Shown in pieces: positions 53,900 through 63,572 of a stretch of DNA of 64,000 nt. This DNA comes from Bacteroidota bacterium. Its GTDB lineage: Bacteria > Bacteroidota > Bacteroidia > Chitinophagales > Saprospiraceae. Numbering within the stretch: position 1 is the first letter of the stretch; each line of letters opens with the position of its first letter. The position numbers and the translations under genes were made by a program. The stretch is from positions 34,733-98,732 of the forward strand of contig JANSWP010000014.1 in NCBI GenBank assembly GCA_024743405.1, written 5' to 3'. The notes below the pieces were generated by a model. It saw only the letters and a program-made list of their open reading frames with translations, was not told the DNA's origin and did no database searches.

Positions 53900-54169
53900 A
53901 TGGCTAGAAAATCAGTCATCGCAAGAGAGCGTAAAAGAGCAAGAATGTGCGCTAAGTATTCTGCTCTTAGAAAAAAATTGAAAGAAGAGGGTGATTATGA
54001 TGCTTTGGATAAGCTTCCTAGAAATGCATCACCAGTTCGAGCTCATAATAGATGTTTATTAACTGGGCGACCAAAGGGATATATGCGCAGATTTGGGATT
54101 TGTCGTGTCAAGTTCCGTGAAATGGCGTTGAATGGTTTGATCCCTGGTGTTACTAAAGCAAGTTGGTAA
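53900..54169 (+). CDS. rpsN: 30S ribosomal protein S14
   Basis: 89 residues, the long form without the CXXC zinc ribbon. [56 protein letters not shown] and [11 protein letters not shown] are present. S14 is in the 30S head near S3 and S10. Confidence 0.97.
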   Translation: MARKSVIARERKRARMCAKYSALRKKLKEEGDYDALDKLPRNASPVRAHNRCLLTGRPKGYMRRFGICRVKFREMALNGLIPGVTKASW

Positions 54170-54250
54170 ATTAAGTTGCGCTTTTATTAGTTTTCAGGTC
54201 TTTTAAAAAGAAACCGGGAACTTGAAATCGTTAACTCAGAATAATATAAA

Positions 54251-54655
54251 ATGGTAGTTACAGATCCTATTGCAGATTATCTGACCCGTATTAGAAATGC
54301 ACAACAAGCAGGTCATAGAGTAGTAGAAATTCCTTCTTCAAGAATGAAGCGGTCTATTACTGAGATTCTTTATAATCAAGGTTATATTTTGAAATATAAA
54401 TTTGAAGAAGATAATGGACCTCAAGGTGTTATCAAAATAGCTCTAAAGTACGATCCAGTTTCAAAGCAACCTGTTATCAGAAAGTTGCTTAGAATTAGTA
54501 AATCTGGTCTTCGTCAATACCGAAAAGCAAATGCATTACCTCGTGTTATTAATGGATTAGGCATTGCAATCATCTCTACTTCAAGAGGTGTAATGACAGA
54601 TAAGCAAGCACGTTCGGAAAATGTAGGCGGTGAGGTTCTTTGTTATATTTATTAA
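54251..54655 (+). CDS. rpsH: 30S ribosomal protein S8
   Basis: 134 residues. [20 protein letters not shown] and the C-terminal [40 protein letters not shown] are diagnostic. S8 binds the central domain of 16S rRNA and represses the spc operon in E. coli. The gene is 81 bases after rpsN. Confidence 0.98.
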   Translation: MVVTDPIADYLTRIRNAQQAGHRVVEIPSSRMKRSITEILYNQGYILKYKFEEDNGPQGVIKIALKYDPVSKQPVIRKLLRISKSGLRQYRKANALPRVINGLGIAIISTSRGVMTDKQARSENVGGEVLCYIY

Positions 54656-54723
54656 TATTATTGATATTAATAATTCAAACAAAATCTGTAAATCATTCCA
54701 TCGGGAATATCAAATTTATTACG

Positions 54724-55275
54724 ATGTCTAGAATAGGAAAAGCACCAATATCAGTTCCACAAGGAGTGGAAATAAGTGTTAGCAAAGGAAACGTGGTCAC
54801 TGTAAAGGGACCTAAAGGAGTGTTGACACAACAAATTGATCCAGATCTTACAATAAAAATAGAAGACGGTACCATTAATATTTCTCGTCCTACTGACCAG
54901 AAGCGTCATCGTTCTATGCATGGATTATACCGTTCTTTAGTAAATAACATGGTAGAAGGTGTATCTAAAGGTTACATCAAAGAGTTAGAATTAGTGGGGG
55001 TTGGTTATAGAGCTTCAAATACAGGACAATTACTAGAACTGAGTTTGGGTTATTCTCACCCAGTTATGTTCTTTGTTCCTTCTGAAGTTAAGGTTGAGGC
55101 TATAATGGAAAAAGGGAAGAATCCTTTGGTGAAACTGGAAAGCCATGATAAACAATTGATTGGTCAGATTGCTGCCAAAATTAGAGCCTTTCGAAAACCA
55201 GAGCCTTACAAAGGGAAAGGTGTTCGATTTAAAGGTGAAGAGATTCGTCGTAAGCAAGGTAAAACAGCGGGATAA
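54724..55275 (+). CDS. rplF: 50S ribosomal protein L6
   Basis: 183 residues from the ATG at 54724 (MSRIGKAPISVPQGVEISVS). The frame is open 28 codons upstream, overlapping rpsH, but that stretch is not L6-like. KGPKGVLTQQ, ELVGVGYRASNTGQLLELSLGYSHPV and the C-terminal RKPEPYKGKGVRFKGEEIRRKQGKT are standard. L6 lies near the sarcin-ricin loop. Confidence 0.96.
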   Translation: MSRIGKAPISVPQGVEISVSKGNVVTVKGPKGVLTQQIDPDLTIKIEDGTINISRPTDQKRHRSMHGLYRSLVNNMVEGVSKGYIKELELVGVGYRASNTGQLLELSLGYSHPVMFFVPSEVKVEAIMEKGKNPLVKLESHDKQLIGQIAAKIRAFRKPEPYKGKGVRFKGEEIRRKQGKTAG

Positions 55276-55381
55276 TTTTTTTTCATTTATCCTATTATCA
55301 GATAAAAATTATTTTCACTCAAATAGGGGAATTTGGGTTTGACTGAAAAACGTCTTACACTAAGTTCAAAATTTAATTAAA

Positions 55382-55729
55382 ATGGGTAAAGCAAGTCGAA
55401 GAAAGAGAATTCATTTACGAATTCGAAAAAAAATCAGAGGTACGGCTGTTAGACCGCGTTTAGCAGTCTACAGAAGTAATAAAGAAATTTATTGTCAAAT
55501 AATTGACGATGTAGCAGGACATACTTTAGTATCTGCATCTTCTGCAGATGCTCGAGTTGACAAAGGTGTTCCTAAGACTGCTCAAGCGAGTCAAGTTGGT
55601 AAAATCTTGGCAGAAAATGCTTCTGCTAAAGATATTTCCAATGTTGTTTTTGATAGAGGTGGTTATTTATACCATGGTAGAGTGAAAGCTCTCGCAGATG
55701 GTGCAAGAGAAGGAGGACTGAAATTTTAA
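55382..55729 (+). CDS. rplR: 50S ribosomal protein L18
   Basis: 115 residues. [37 protein letters not shown] and [28 protein letters not shown] cover the family. L18 binds 5S rRNA with L5. Only 64 bases precede rpsE. Confidence 0.98.
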   Translation: MGKASRRKRIHLRIRKKIRGTAVRPRLAVYRSNKEIYCQIIDDVAGHTLVSASSADARVDKGVPKTAQASQVGKILAENASAKDISNVVFDRGGYLYHGRVKALADGAREGGLKF

Positions 55730-55793
55730 TAATGACAAAAGGATAGATACTTAGGAATGCTTCCTAATTTCTCATCCCTAATCAATAATAAAA

Positions 55794-56315
55794 ATGGCTG
55801 ATAGAAGAAATCAAAAAAGAGTTAAGCCGGCAGAAACAGAATTGAAGGAAAAATTAGTAAACCTTAATCGTGTGGCTAAGGTAACTAAAGGTGGTCGTAC
55901 TTTCAGTTTTGCAGCGATTGTCGTTGTTGGAGATGGAAAAGGTGCGGTAGGACATGGTTTAGGAAAAGCGAGAGATGTTTCTGAATCTATTGCTAAGGCA
56001 GTAGATGATGCTAAAAAGAATTTAGTTCGTGTACCCATTCATAAAGGCACTATTCCACATGAGCAAAAAGGAAAGTATGGTGCAGGTAAAGTATTGATTA
56101 AGCCAGCTTCTGAAGGTACAGGTGTTATTGCTGGAGGTGCTATGCGTGCGGTTCTAGAGATAGCAGGAATTCACAATGTATTGGCTAAATCACAAGGATC
56201 TTCAAATCCACATAATGTTGTAAAAGCAACAATTGATGCCTTATCAAAATTGCGTAGTCCGATTGATGTTGCGCGGCAAAGAGGCATTGAAATGGATAAA
56301 GTGTTTAACGGATAA
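55794..56315 (+). CDS. rpsE: 30S ribosomal protein S5
   Basis: 173 residues. [78 protein letters not shown] and [17 protein letters not shown] are all typical. S5 works with S4 in decoding accuracy and lines the mRNA entry. Confidence 0.98.
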   Translation: MADRRNQKRVKPAETELKEKLVNLNRVAKVTKGGRTFSFAAIVVVGDGKGAVGHGLGKARDVSESIAKAVDDAKKNLVRVPIHKGTIPHEQKGKYGAGKVLIKPASEGTGVIAGGAMRAVLEIAGIHNVLAKSQGSSNPHNVVKATIDALSKLRSPIDVARQRGIEMDKVFNG

Positions 56316-56379
56316 TTTAGGGTGATTATACTTTGAAAATTTATCATCACTTCTTTATTATCATTCATCAATAAGTAAG

Positions 56380-56559
56380 ATGGGCAAGGTTAAAGTAACG
56401 CAGGTTAAAAGTATTATAGGTCGCCCTGGTCGGCAAAAAAAGACCATCGAAGCCTTAGGTCTTAGAAAAATTAATCATACAGTAGAACATGAGGCGACTC
56501 CTCAAATAATGGGCATGATTCATAAAGTGTCGCATTTAGTTAAATTTGAGGAAGGATAA
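56380..56559 (+). CDS. rpmD: 50S ribosomal protein L30
   Basis: 59 residues, a normal L30 length. It begins [20 protein letters not shown], followed by [17 protein letters not shown] and [16 protein letters not shown]. It occupies the usual place between rpsE and rplO, 64 bases after rpsE and 78 bases before rplO. It is easy to miss because of its size. Confidence 0.96.
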   Translation: MGKVKVTQVKSIIGRPGRQKKTIEALGLRKINHTVEHEATPQIMGMIHKVSHLVKFEEG

Positions 56560-56637
56560 AGAGGCTTTCATTAATAAAAAAGCATTTGCTCAATAGAGTT
56601 AAATGCTATTTTTAGGAAATTTCAAAAGTAATTAAAA

Positions 56638-57084
56638 ATGGAACTCCATAATTTAAGGCCTGCAAAAGGCGCGACTAAATCAAGAAAGAGAATTGCGAGA
56701 GGACAAGGATCTGGACATGGTGGTACAGCAACACGTGGTCATAAAGGTCAGAAATCTCGTTCTGGTTACAGCCGTAAAAGAAACTTTGAGGGAGGTCAAA
56801 TGCCTATTCAAATGCGTTTGCCTAAGCGTGGGTTTAAAAACCCTAATCGTACGGTTTATAAACCTATAAACTTAGATCGTTTGCAAGAAATCTCTGAGAA
56901 ATATAAAACTACATCTATTGATATCGATATGCTTTTGGCGAATGGTATCATCAGCAAAACTGACAGGGTTAAAATTTTGGGTGACGGCGAAATGACTAGT
57001 TCAATTACCGTTTCTGCTCATGCTTGCTCTGCTTCAGCAAAACAGACTATTGAGGAAAAGGGGGGTAGTGTAAATCTCGTGTAA
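56638..57084 (+). CDS. rplO: 50S ribosomal protein L15
   Basis: 148 residues. MELHNLRPAKGATKSRKRIARGQGSGHGGTATRGHKGQKSRSGYS-type basic N-terminal extension (shown in part), GGQMPIQMRLPKRGFKNPNR and the C-terminal HACSASAKQTIEEKGGSV are family features. L15 is a late-assembly 50S protein. secY follows. Confidence 0.97.
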   Translation: MELHNLRPAKGATKSRKRIARGQGSGHGGTATRGHKGQKSRSGYSRKRNFEGGQMPIQMRLPKRGFKNPNRTVYKPINLDRLQEISEKYKTTSIDIDMLLANGIISKTDRVKILGDGEMTSSITVSAHACSASAKQTIEEKGGSVNLV

Positions 57085-57174
57085 TTCGGCTTTTTAGCAA
57101 TTGGTACGATTTATGGCTATTTTCGCTAATGTTTGATAACCAATTTTAAACCGAACACATTTAAGTATTTCGAA

Positions 57175-58545
57175 ATGAATAAGTTATTTACTACTTTAAA
57201 GAATATCTGGAAGATTAAAGAATTGAGAAATAGAATTCTCTTCACTATTGCAATGTTAGGAGTTTTCCGTTTTGGTTCTTTTGTCGTTTTACCTGGTGTT
57301 ATCCCATCGATCCTGGAAAGTCAATCTTCAGGAAATGCTGCAGGTGATTTATTAGGTTTGATCAATGTTTTCACTGGTGGAGCTTTTAATAATGCAGCGG
57401 TATTTGCTTTGGGTATTATGCCTTACATTACTGCATCTATTATTATTCAATTATTAGGGTTTGCAGTTCCTTACTTCCAAAGACTACAGCAAAAAGAGGG
57501 AGAGTCTGGTCGGAAAAAGTTAACTCAAATCACTAGAATGTTGACTTTGGCTATTACTTTAGTTCAAGGGGGTGGATATTTAACATATATTAAATCAATG
57601 GGTGCGGTTGATGCATCTATTCCTACAAGTATATTTTGGATTGCAAATATTATTATCCTTTCAGGAGGTACTATTTTCGCAATGTGGCTTGGAGAGCGAA
57701 TTACTGATAAAGGAATTGGTAATGGTATTTCATTATTAATTACCGTTGGTATTATCGCAACCCTACCGGTAGCTTTAGTTGCTGAGTTTACACAGCAGTT
57801 AGCTAAAGGAGGCTTGATATTGTTTATTTTTGAATTAGCTGTTCTTTTTGCAATAATCATGGCAACTGTTCTGATTGTTCAAGGGGTTCGAAAAGTCCCT
57901 ATTCAGTTTGCTAAAAGAATGGTTGGTCGTGGATCTAATGCGATGCCTGCTGCGGGTGTTCGTGATTACATTCCAATTAAAGTTAATGCAGCTGGTGTAA
58001 TGCCAATTATCTTTGCACAGGCGTTAATGTTTTTGCCAGCAACTGTAGCTCAGTTTATTGCAGGAGATGATTCAAGTTTGGCTGCACATCCAATATTACA
58101 AGCTCTGGTAGATCCGTTTTCGATTCCATCAAGTATTTTTACTTTCTTGTTGGTTGTGCTATTCACTTATGTTTATACGGCATTATTAGTGAATCCTACT
58201 CAATATGCAGAATACTTGAAGCGTCAAAATGCTTTTATACCTGGTATTAAGCCAGGTAAGGCAACTGCAGATTTTATTGATGCAGTTACAACTCGGATTA
58301 CATTACCTGGCTCTATATTTTTAGGATTAATTGCTATTCTGCCGTCTTTTGCAGTAGCATTTGGAGTGAATGTAGCTTTCGCAATGTTTTATGGAGGAAC
58401 TTCATTATTGATTTTAGTAGCAGTAGTATTAGATACTTTGCAACAAATCGAAAGTCATTTGTTGATGCGTCGATATGATGGATTGGTTAAATCAGGAAAG
58501 ATTCAAGGAAGAAGCAGAATGCAAGGCATTGGTGCAAGTATGTAA
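57175..58545 (+). CDS. secY: Protein translocase subunit SecY
   Basis: 456 residues from the ATG at 57175 (MNKLFTTLKNIWKIKELRNRI). A TTG 14 codons upstream is in frame but would add an atypical tail. Ten transmembrane helices are visible, with the plug-region FTGGAFNNAAVFALGIMPYITASIIIQLL and the cytoplasmic loops QKEGESGRKKLTQITRM and NPTQYAEYLKRQNAFIPGIKPG. It forms the inner-membrane export channel with SecE and SecG. A terminator-like hairpin follows. Confidence 0.97.
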   Translation: MNKLFTTLKNIWKIKELRNRILFTIAMLGVFRFGSFVVLPGVIPSILESQSSGNAAGDLLGLINVFTGGAFNNAAVFALGIMPYITASIIIQLLGFAVPYFQRLQQKEGESGRKKLTQITRMLTLAITLVQGGGYLTYIKSMGAVDASIPTSIFWIANIIILSGGTIFAMWLGERITDKGIGNGISLLITVGIIATLPVALVAEFTQQLAKGGLILFIFELAVLFAIIMATVLIVQGVRKVPIQFAKRMVGRGSNAMPAAGVRDYIPIKVNAAGVMPIIFAQALMFLPATVAQFIAGDDSSLAAHPILQALVDPFSIPSSIFTFLLVVLFTYVYTALLVNPTQYAEYLKRQNAFIPGIKPGKATADFIDAVTTRITLPGSIFLGLIAILPSFAVAFGVNVAFAMFYGGTSLLILVAVVLDTLQQIESHLLMRRYDGLVKSGKIQGRSRMQGIGASM

Positions 58546-58581
58546 AAAATAAGAAAGAACAGAATATGTCTGTTTTCATAT

Positions 58582-58654
58582 AAATCGTGCTACGGGAGCA
58601 GCTACTTTCCGAATGTTAATATTCACTTACTGCCTCTTAGCACGATTTTTTTTT
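58582..58654 (+). terminator. Terminator or attenuator between secY and map
   Basis: AAATCGTGCTA (58582-58592) and TAGCACGATTT (58638-58648) form a perfect 11-bp stem followed by a run of T. The 45-base loop contains secondary pairings such as GAAT/ATTC. It lies 36 bases past the secY stop and could separate or modulate expression of map through rplQ. Confidence 0.75.
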
Positions 58655-58687
58655 GATATTTTGATTTTCAGATCATAATTATTCTAG

Positions 58688-59539
58688 ATGACTCTTTTTA
58701 CTCAGTTTAGTAAGAATACGGAAATATTTTATAAGACGGACGAAGAAATAGAGCTTATTCGAAAATCCTGTCTATTGGTTAGTAAAACTTTAGCACATGT
58801 AGCGAGCCGTATTCGTCCAGGAATCAAAGGAAGTGTTATTGATAAAGAAGCTGAAGAATTAATCAGGTCACATGAAGGTGCAATACCAGGTTTCAAAGGT
58901 TACAATGATTTTCCGAGTACCTTGTGTGTTTCGGTAGATGAAGTTGTGGTACATGGAATTCCCTCCGATGAAGAGTTTAAAGATGGACAAATTGTATCGG
59001 TAGATTGTGGTGTTTTTTGGAATGGATTTTACGGTGATGCAGCTTATACTTTTGCTGTAGGGGATGTGGATGAAGAGACTATGGACTTGTTGAGGGTTAC
59101 GAATACTTCTTTATATAAAGGTATTGAAATGGCGATTCATGGAAAGCGTTTAGGAGACATAGGGCATGCCATTCAAAATTATACGCAGAGACAACATAAC
59201 TATTCAGTAGTTAGAGAGTTGGTTGGCCATGGACTTGGAAAAAACTTACATGAGGATCCAGAAGTAGCCAATTATGGTAAACGTGGTTCTGGAATATTAA
59301 TGAAAGAAGGAATGGTGATTGCCATTGAGCCAATGATTAATTTAGGAAGGAAAGAAGTGAAGCAGAGTACAGATGGATGGACAATATATGCAAAGGATCG
59401 AAAACCTTCAGCTCATTATGAGCATTCTGTCGCAGTTAGAAAAGATAAGGCTGATATTTTGTCTTCTCACGAAGGAGTAGAAGAAGAGATTTTGAAAAAT
59501 CCTAACGTTAAAGAGGTTTCGATTTTAGAAAAGATCTAA
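58688..59539 (+). CDS. map: Methionine aminopeptidase, type I
   Basis: 283 residues, with an N-terminal extension of about 13 residues over the usual start (FYKTDEEIELIRKSCLLV). Metal-site motifs are in order: HEGAIPGFKGYNDFPSTLC, VSVDCGVFWNGFYGDAAYTF (two Asp ligands), VGHGLGKNLHEDPEV (His ligand) and IAIEPMINLG (Glu ligand), with HYEHSVAV at the end. It removes initiator methionine co-translationally. It is preceded by a terminator-like hairpin and followed by infA with its own promoter box. Confidence 0.96.
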   Translation: MTLFTQFSKNTEIFYKTDEEIELIRKSCLLVSKTLAHVASRIRPGIKGSVIDKEAEELIRSHEGAIPGFKGYNDFPSTLCVSVDEVVVHGIPSDEEFKDGQIVSVDCGVFWNGFYGDAAYTFAVGDVDEETMDLLRVTNTSLYKGIEMAIHGKRLGDIGHAIQNYTQRQHNYSVVRELVGHGLGKNLHEDPEVANYGKRGSGILMKEGMVIAIEPMINLGRKEVKQSTDGWTIYAKDRKPSAHYEHSVAVRKDKADILSSHEGVEEEILKNPNVKEVSILEKI

Positions 59540-59645
59540 AATTTTATCAAGAGTAGACGGCTATTTTTTTTGAAATTTGTTAATAACCCTTTGTCAGGCA
59601 AGGTTTTTTATGAATTTTGATTATCTAAAAACAAGATAATTTTTG

Positions 59646-59653
59646 TACCTTTG
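59646..59653 (+). promoter_or_regulatory. -7 promoter box upstream of infA
   Basis: TACCTTTG followed by CCGACCG is a perfect -7 element 18 bases before the infA start codon. No TTG is found at the standard -33 spacing (TTTG lies about 26 bases upstream). It may start the alpha-operon transcript. Confidence 0.6.
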
Positions 59654-59671
59654 CCGACCGAAAAAAAAAAC

Positions 59672-59890
59672 ATGTCAAAAAAGAATCTAATAAAACAAGA
59701 TGGTATAATTGAAGAGGCATTATCAAACGCAATGTTTCGAGTTCGCCTTGAAAATGACCACCAAATTGTTGCAACAATTTCCGGAAAGATGAGGATGAAT
59801 TATATTAGAATCCTTCCTGGAGATAAAGTTGCTGTAGAAATGTCACCATACGATTTGAGTAGAGGGCGGATAACTTACCGCTACAAATAA
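59672..59890 (+). CDS. infA: Translation initiation factor IF-1
   Basis: 72 residues, the standard IF-1 length, from the ATG at 59672 ([20 protein letters not shown]). The upstream in-frame TTG lies inside the -7 box and is rejected. The OB-fold signature [47 protein letters not shown] (given in part) is complete. It blocks the A site during initiation. Confidence 0.97.
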   Translation: MSKKNLIKQDGIIEEALSNAMFRVRLENDHQIVATISGKMRMNYIRILPGDKVAVEMSPYDLSRGRITYRYK

Positions 59891-59901
59891 ATATAATTAT
59901 T

Positions 59902-60018
59902 ATGAAAGTTAGAGCATCAGTTAAAAAGCGATCTGTAGATTGTAAGATTGTTAAAAGAAAAGGAAAAGTATACGTAATTAATAAGAAAAACCCACGATTT
60001 AAACAACGTCAAGGGTAA
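59902..60018 (+). CDS. rpmJ: 50S ribosomal protein L36
   Basis: 38 residues, normal for L36, starting [20 protein letters not shown] and ending [10 protein letters not shown]. Only one cysteine of the C-C-C-H zinc site remains (in VDCK), so this is a zinc-independent form. It lies 11 bases after infA and before rpsM, the usual order. Confidence 0.96.
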   Translation: MKVRASVKKRSVDCKIVKRKGKVYVINKKNPRFKQRQG

Positions 60019-60107
60019 TTCATTAAAAGAACAACAGATTTACAGTTGATAAATAATATTGTAAATCGCCTCGAAAGAGGTTATGAAATTTAAAATCTAA
60101 ATTTAGT

Positions 60108-60485
60108 ATGGCTCGGATAGTAGGTGTTGACTTACCAAAATCAAAGCGCGGAATCATCGGATTGACTTACATTTTCGGGATAGGAGGTTCGCTTGCAGGA
60201 GAAATCCTAGAAAGAGCGGACATCGATCCAAATGTAAAAGTAAATGATTGGTCAGACGAACAAGTTGCTTCTCTAGCGAAAATGATTCAAGATGAATATA
60301 AGGTTGAAGGAGAGTTGCGCTCTGAAATTCAGATGAATATTAAGCGTTTGATGGACATTGGTTGTTATAGAGGGCTTAGACACAGAAAAGGTTTGCCTTT
60401 AAGAGGACAACGTACCCAAACAAATGCGCGTACTAGAAAAGGGCGTAAGAAGACTGTCGCCAATAAAAAGAAAGCAACTAAGTAA
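60108..60485 (+). CDS. rpsM: 30S ribosomal protein S13
   Basis: 125 residues. [66 protein letters not shown] C-terminal part (shown as motifs) are typical. S13 bridges to the 50S subunit and contacts P-site tRNA. Confidence 0.97.
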   Translation: MARIVGVDLPKSKRGIIGLTYIFGIGGSLAGEILERADIDPNVKVNDWSDEQVASLAKMIQDEYKVEGELRSEIQMNIKRLMDIGCYRGLRHRKGLPLRGQRTQTNARTRKGRKKTVANKKKATK

Positions 60486-60490
60486 TTCGG

Positions 60491-60567
60491 GTTACGTGTT
60501 ACGTGTTGGGAGTTTTTTAGTCTATTTATATCAACTCACAATGCGAAACCCGCAACTTGCAACTTGA
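60491..60567. repeat. 7-bp-periodic hairpin between rpsM and rpsK
   Basis: Left arm GTTACGT, GTTACGT and GTTGGGA (60491-60511); right arm AACTCAC, AATGCGA, AACCCGC, AACTTGC and AACTTGA (60533-60567), all on exact 7-bp steps. The arms can pair imperfectly. It ends 11 bases before the rpsK ATG. Confidence 0.8.
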
Positions 60568-60578
60568 ATTTATAAGAA

Positions 60579-60980
60579 ATGGCAAAGAGAGCTATTACAT
60601 CAAAATCGAAAGCAAAAAAGCGTAAAGTTAAAGTAGAACCTGAAGGTTATGCTTACATTAAAGCTAGTTTCAATAATATTATTGTATCACTCACCAATAG
60701 AAAGGGACAAGTGATCTCTTGGGGGTCTGCCGGTAAATCTGGCTTCCGTGGGTCTAAGAAAAATACTCCATATGCTGCTCAGGTTGCTGCCAATGATGCA
60801 GCCAGAGTTGCTCATGATGCAGGTTTGCGTTCATGTGAAGTATTTGTTAAAGGGCCTGGATCTGGACGCGAAGCAGCGATTCGTGCGATTGATGCGAGTG
60901 GTATTAAAGTAACAAAAATCAAAGACGTGACGCCAATGCCTCATAATGGATGTCGTCCACCTAAACGTCGAAGAGTATAA
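60579..60980 (+). CDS. rpsK: 30S ribosomal protein S11
   Basis: 133 residues. [49 protein letters not shown] core (motif positions about 25-70) and the C-terminal [40 protein letters not shown] (in part) are conserved. S11 lines the mRNA exit on the platform, near the anti-Shine-Dalgarno of 16S rRNA, and in Bacteroidota takes part in hiding that sequence. Confidence 0.97.
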   Translation: MAKRAITSKSKAKKRKVKVEPEGYAYIKASFNNIIVSLTNRKGQVISWGSAGKSGFRGSKKNTPYAAQVAANDAARVAHDAGLRSCEVFVKGPGSGREAAIRAIDASGIKVTKIKDVTPMPHNGCRPPKRRRV

Positions 60981-61108
60981 GAGTTTGTCCCGAAATTAAT
61001 CGGGATAGATAGATTTGCGATTTACAATTCTAATATTTAGTTGAATGAGTAAGTTGTGGGTCTGATTCAATCGTAATTCGCAAATTGAAAAAATCGTAAT
61101 TCAATAAT

Positions 61109-61720
61109 ATGGCAAGGTATAGAGGACCAAAAGCAAAAAAAGCTAGAGCATTCGGAGAGCCAATTTTTGGCTTCAGTAAAGCATTCGAGAAAAAGAAATA
61201 TAAGCCAGGAATGCATGGTAATTCTCGAAGAAGAAAGCAAAATTCTGATTATGCACTTCAGTTAATGGAGAAGCAAAAAGCAAAATACACTTATGGTGTT
61301 TTAGAACGTCAATTCCGTAATTTGTTTGAAACATCTACTCGTAAAAAAGGTGTTACGGGTGAAGTTCTTTTGCAATTCTTGGAAGCGCGATTAGACAATA
61401 CTGTTTTTCGTTTAGGTATTGCACCAACAAGACGAGCTGCAAGACAATTGGTGTCTCATAAGCACATTGTTGTAAACGGGATTGTTACCAATGTGGCATC
61501 TTGTCAACTAAAACCTGGTGACATTGTAGGGGTAAGAGGAAAATCAAAAGGCTTGCAGGTGATCAAAGATTCAGTAGGTAATAAGTCTGATATTCGTAAA
61601 TTCCCTTGGTTGGAATTTAATGCCGATAAAATGGTCGGTAAATTTATGGCTTATCCTGAAAGAGAAAATATTCCAGAGAAGATTAACGAGCAGTTAATCG
61701 TCGAATTATACTCGAAATAA
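61109..61720 (+). CDS. rpsD: 30S ribosomal protein S4
   Basis: 203 residues. [36 protein letters not shown], the S4 RNA-binding fold [35 protein letters not shown] and the C-terminal [25 protein letters not shown] are standard. The N-terminal zinc cysteines are absent. S4 nucleates 30S assembly and represses the alpha operon in E. coli. Confidence 0.98.
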   Translation: MARYRGPKAKKARAFGEPIFGFSKAFEKKKYKPGMHGNSRRRKQNSDYALQLMEKQKAKYTYGVLERQFRNLFETSTRKKGVTGEVLLQFLEARLDNTVFRLGIAPTRRAARQLVSHKHIVVNGIVTNVASCQLKPGDIVGVRGKSKGLQVIKDSVGNKSDIRKFPWLEFNADKMVGKFMAYPERENIPEKINEQLIVELYSK

Positions 61721-61737
61721 TGATTTAAGAGATTTTT

Positions 61738-61857
61738 ATTTGGCAATCAGCTTATTTGCGGATTGCCAAATTTCTATTTCTCAGAACATAGCATATACGT
61801 GTTTTTTTAATTTGTCTCTTCTAATAGGAAATGTCGCATACAGCTAAAGCATTTCCC
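61738..61857 (+). promoter_or_regulatory. Two hairpins in the rpsD-rpoA spacer
   Basis: ATTTGGCAATC (61738-61748) and GATTGCCAAAT (61761-61771) form a perfect 11-bp stem followed by TTCTATTTCTC, a probable attenuator 17 bases after rpsD. A second stem, GGAAATG (61827-61833) with CATTTCC (61850-61856), lies 29 bases ahead of rpoA. Confidence 0.6.
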
Positions 61858-61885
61858 AAAATCCTATCAAACTTCAATTCATAAT

Positions 61886-62884
61886 ATGAGTATATTAAAT
61901 TTCCAGAAGCCCGACAAAATTGTAATGCAAAAGTCCGATGACTTTTTGGGACTTTTTGAATTCAAGCCTTTAGAGCCTGGATTTGGACAAACTGTTGGGA
62001 ATTCTTTAAGAAGGGTTTTGCTTTCCTCTTTGGAAGGTTTCGCTATTTCGGCAGTTCGTATTGCTGGAGTTGATCACGAATTTTCTACTATTCGTGGTGT
62101 GGTTCAAGATGTTGTTGATATCATCTTAAATTTGAAGCAAATACGATTGAAGCAGTTGATTTCCGATGATGAAATAACAAATGAGAAGATTTATTTGACC
62201 ATTAGTGGTAAAGAAGAGTTTCGTGCAGGAGATATTGAGGAACATACCAATGTATTCAAAATAATGAATCCTGACTTATTGGTTTGTCAAATGGAGCCTT
62301 TTGTAAACTTAGAAATGGAGTTGACAGTAACGAAAGGACGTGGTTATGTATCTGCTGATGAGAATTTACCAAAAGATGCTCCTATTGGTGTAATTCCAGT
62401 GGATGCCATATATACGCCAATCAAAAACGTGGCGTATAAAATTGAGAATACTCGTTTGGGGCAAAGAACTGACTACGAGTTGTTAACTATGGAAGTGCAG
62501 ACTGATGGAACTATCCATCCGGAAGAAGCAATCAAAGAAGCTTCTAGAATATTGATTCAGCACTTGATGTTGATAACAGATGAAAATATCACTTTTGATG
62601 ATGCTTCTAGCCGTCAAGATGATATTGTGGATGAGCACATCTTACATATGAGAAAGTTATTAAAGACTTCTCTAGAAGATTTGGACCTCTCTGTTCGTGC
62701 TTATAACTGTTTGAAAGCAGCTAAGATTAATAGCTTAGCCGAAATGGTTAAATATGATACTCACGAGTTATTGAAATTCAGAAACTTCGGTAAGAAATCT
62801 TTAGTAGAGATCGAAGAATTATTGCAAGACAAAGGTCTTACTTTCGGTATGGACTTATCCAAATATAAGTTGGACGAGGAATAG
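61886..62884 (+). CDS. rpoA: DNA-directed RNA polymerase alpha subunit
   Basis: 332 residues. The N-terminal dimerisation domain ([50 protein letters not shown]) is followed by a linker and the C-terminal domain (about 255-325, [39 protein letters not shown]) that contacts activators and UP elements. It is preceded by hairpins and followed by rplQ after 101 bases. Confidence 0.98.
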   Translation: MSILNFQKPDKIVMQKSDDFLGLFEFKPLEPGFGQTVGNSLRRVLLSSLEGFAISAVRIAGVDHEFSTIRGVVQDVVDIILNLKQIRLKQLISDDEITNEKIYLTISGKEEFRAGDIEEHTNVFKIMNPDLLVCQMEPFVNLEMELTVTKGRGYVSADENLPKDAPIGVIPVDAIYTPIKNVAYKIENTRLGQRTDYELLTMEVQTDGTIHPEEAIKEASRILIQHLMLITDENITFDDASSRQDDIVDEHILHMRKLLKTSLEDLDLSVRAYNCLKAAKINSLAEMVKYDTHELLKFRNFGKKSLVEIEELLQDKGLTFGMDLSKYKLDEE

Positions 62885-62985
62885 TCAGAAGTAAAATCTA
62901 TAATATATTGTGCAATAACCAATTGAGATCATTAATTAATAATTCTCTTGGTGTTGCGATGTTAATCAATTAAAAATCTAAAAAG

Positions 62986-63477
62986 ATGCGTCACGGAAAG
63001 AAAATCAACCATCTAGGTAGAAAGACAGCTCACAGAAAAGCGCTGTTACGTAATTTAGCTATTGCGCTTATTACTCACAAGCGAATCAACACTACAGTGG
63101 CTAAAGCTAAAGCTTTGCGCCGGTTTGTTGAACCGTTAGTTACTAAATCAAAATCAAATACGACTCATTCACGTCGTGTAGTATTTAGTTATTTACAAGA
63201 TAAAGAAGCAATTAAAGAGTTATTCAGTACAGTTGCTGAAAAAGTTGGAGACCGCCCAGGTGGGTATGTTCGTGTAATTCGAACTGGTTGGAGAAAAGGT
63301 GATGGAGCAGAAATGGCTATGATTGAGCTTGTTGATTTCAATGAAATCTATTCTGGAAAATCAGCTGATGGAAATGATGGTGGCGGAAAAAGAAAACGAA
63401 GAAGAAGAAGAGGTGGCAAGGGCGCTGCTGCGGCTACAACGGCTGCTGCACCTGTATCAAACGAAGAAGAAGAGTAA
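62986..63477 (+). CDS. rplQ: 50S ribosomal protein L17 with low-complexity tail
   Basis: 163 residues. Residues 1-118 are a normal L17 ([67 protein letters not shown]). The last 45 residues form a Gly/Lys/Arg then Ala/Thr-rich tail ending in acidic residues ([12 protein letters not shown], then EEEE). Such tails occur in Bacteroidota L17. It is the last gene of the cluster, followed by a strong terminator. Confidence 0.97.
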   Translation: MRHGKKINHLGRKTAHRKALLRNLAIALITHKRINTTVAKAKALRRFVEPLVTKSKSNTTHSRRVVFSYLQDKEAIKELFSTVAEKVGDRPGGYVRVIRTGWRKGDGAEMAMIELVDFNEIYSGKSADGNDGGGKRKRRRRRGGKGAAAATTAAAPVSNEEEE

Positions 63478-63502
63478 TTTTGTTATTCTTTTTTATATAA
63501 TG

Positions 63503-63540
63503 AAAGGCTGTGTTCTCAAGAACACAGCCTTTTTGTTTTT
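63503..63540 (+). terminator. Intrinsic terminator at the end of the ribosomal cluster
   Basis: AAAGGCTGTGTTCT (63503-63516) and its complement (63519-63532) form a 14-bp stem with a very tight apex, followed by TTGTTTTT, 26 bases after rplQ. Confidence 0.9.
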
Positions 63541-63572
63541 AGCGTACTTTTCTATTTTATAAAACTCTTTTC

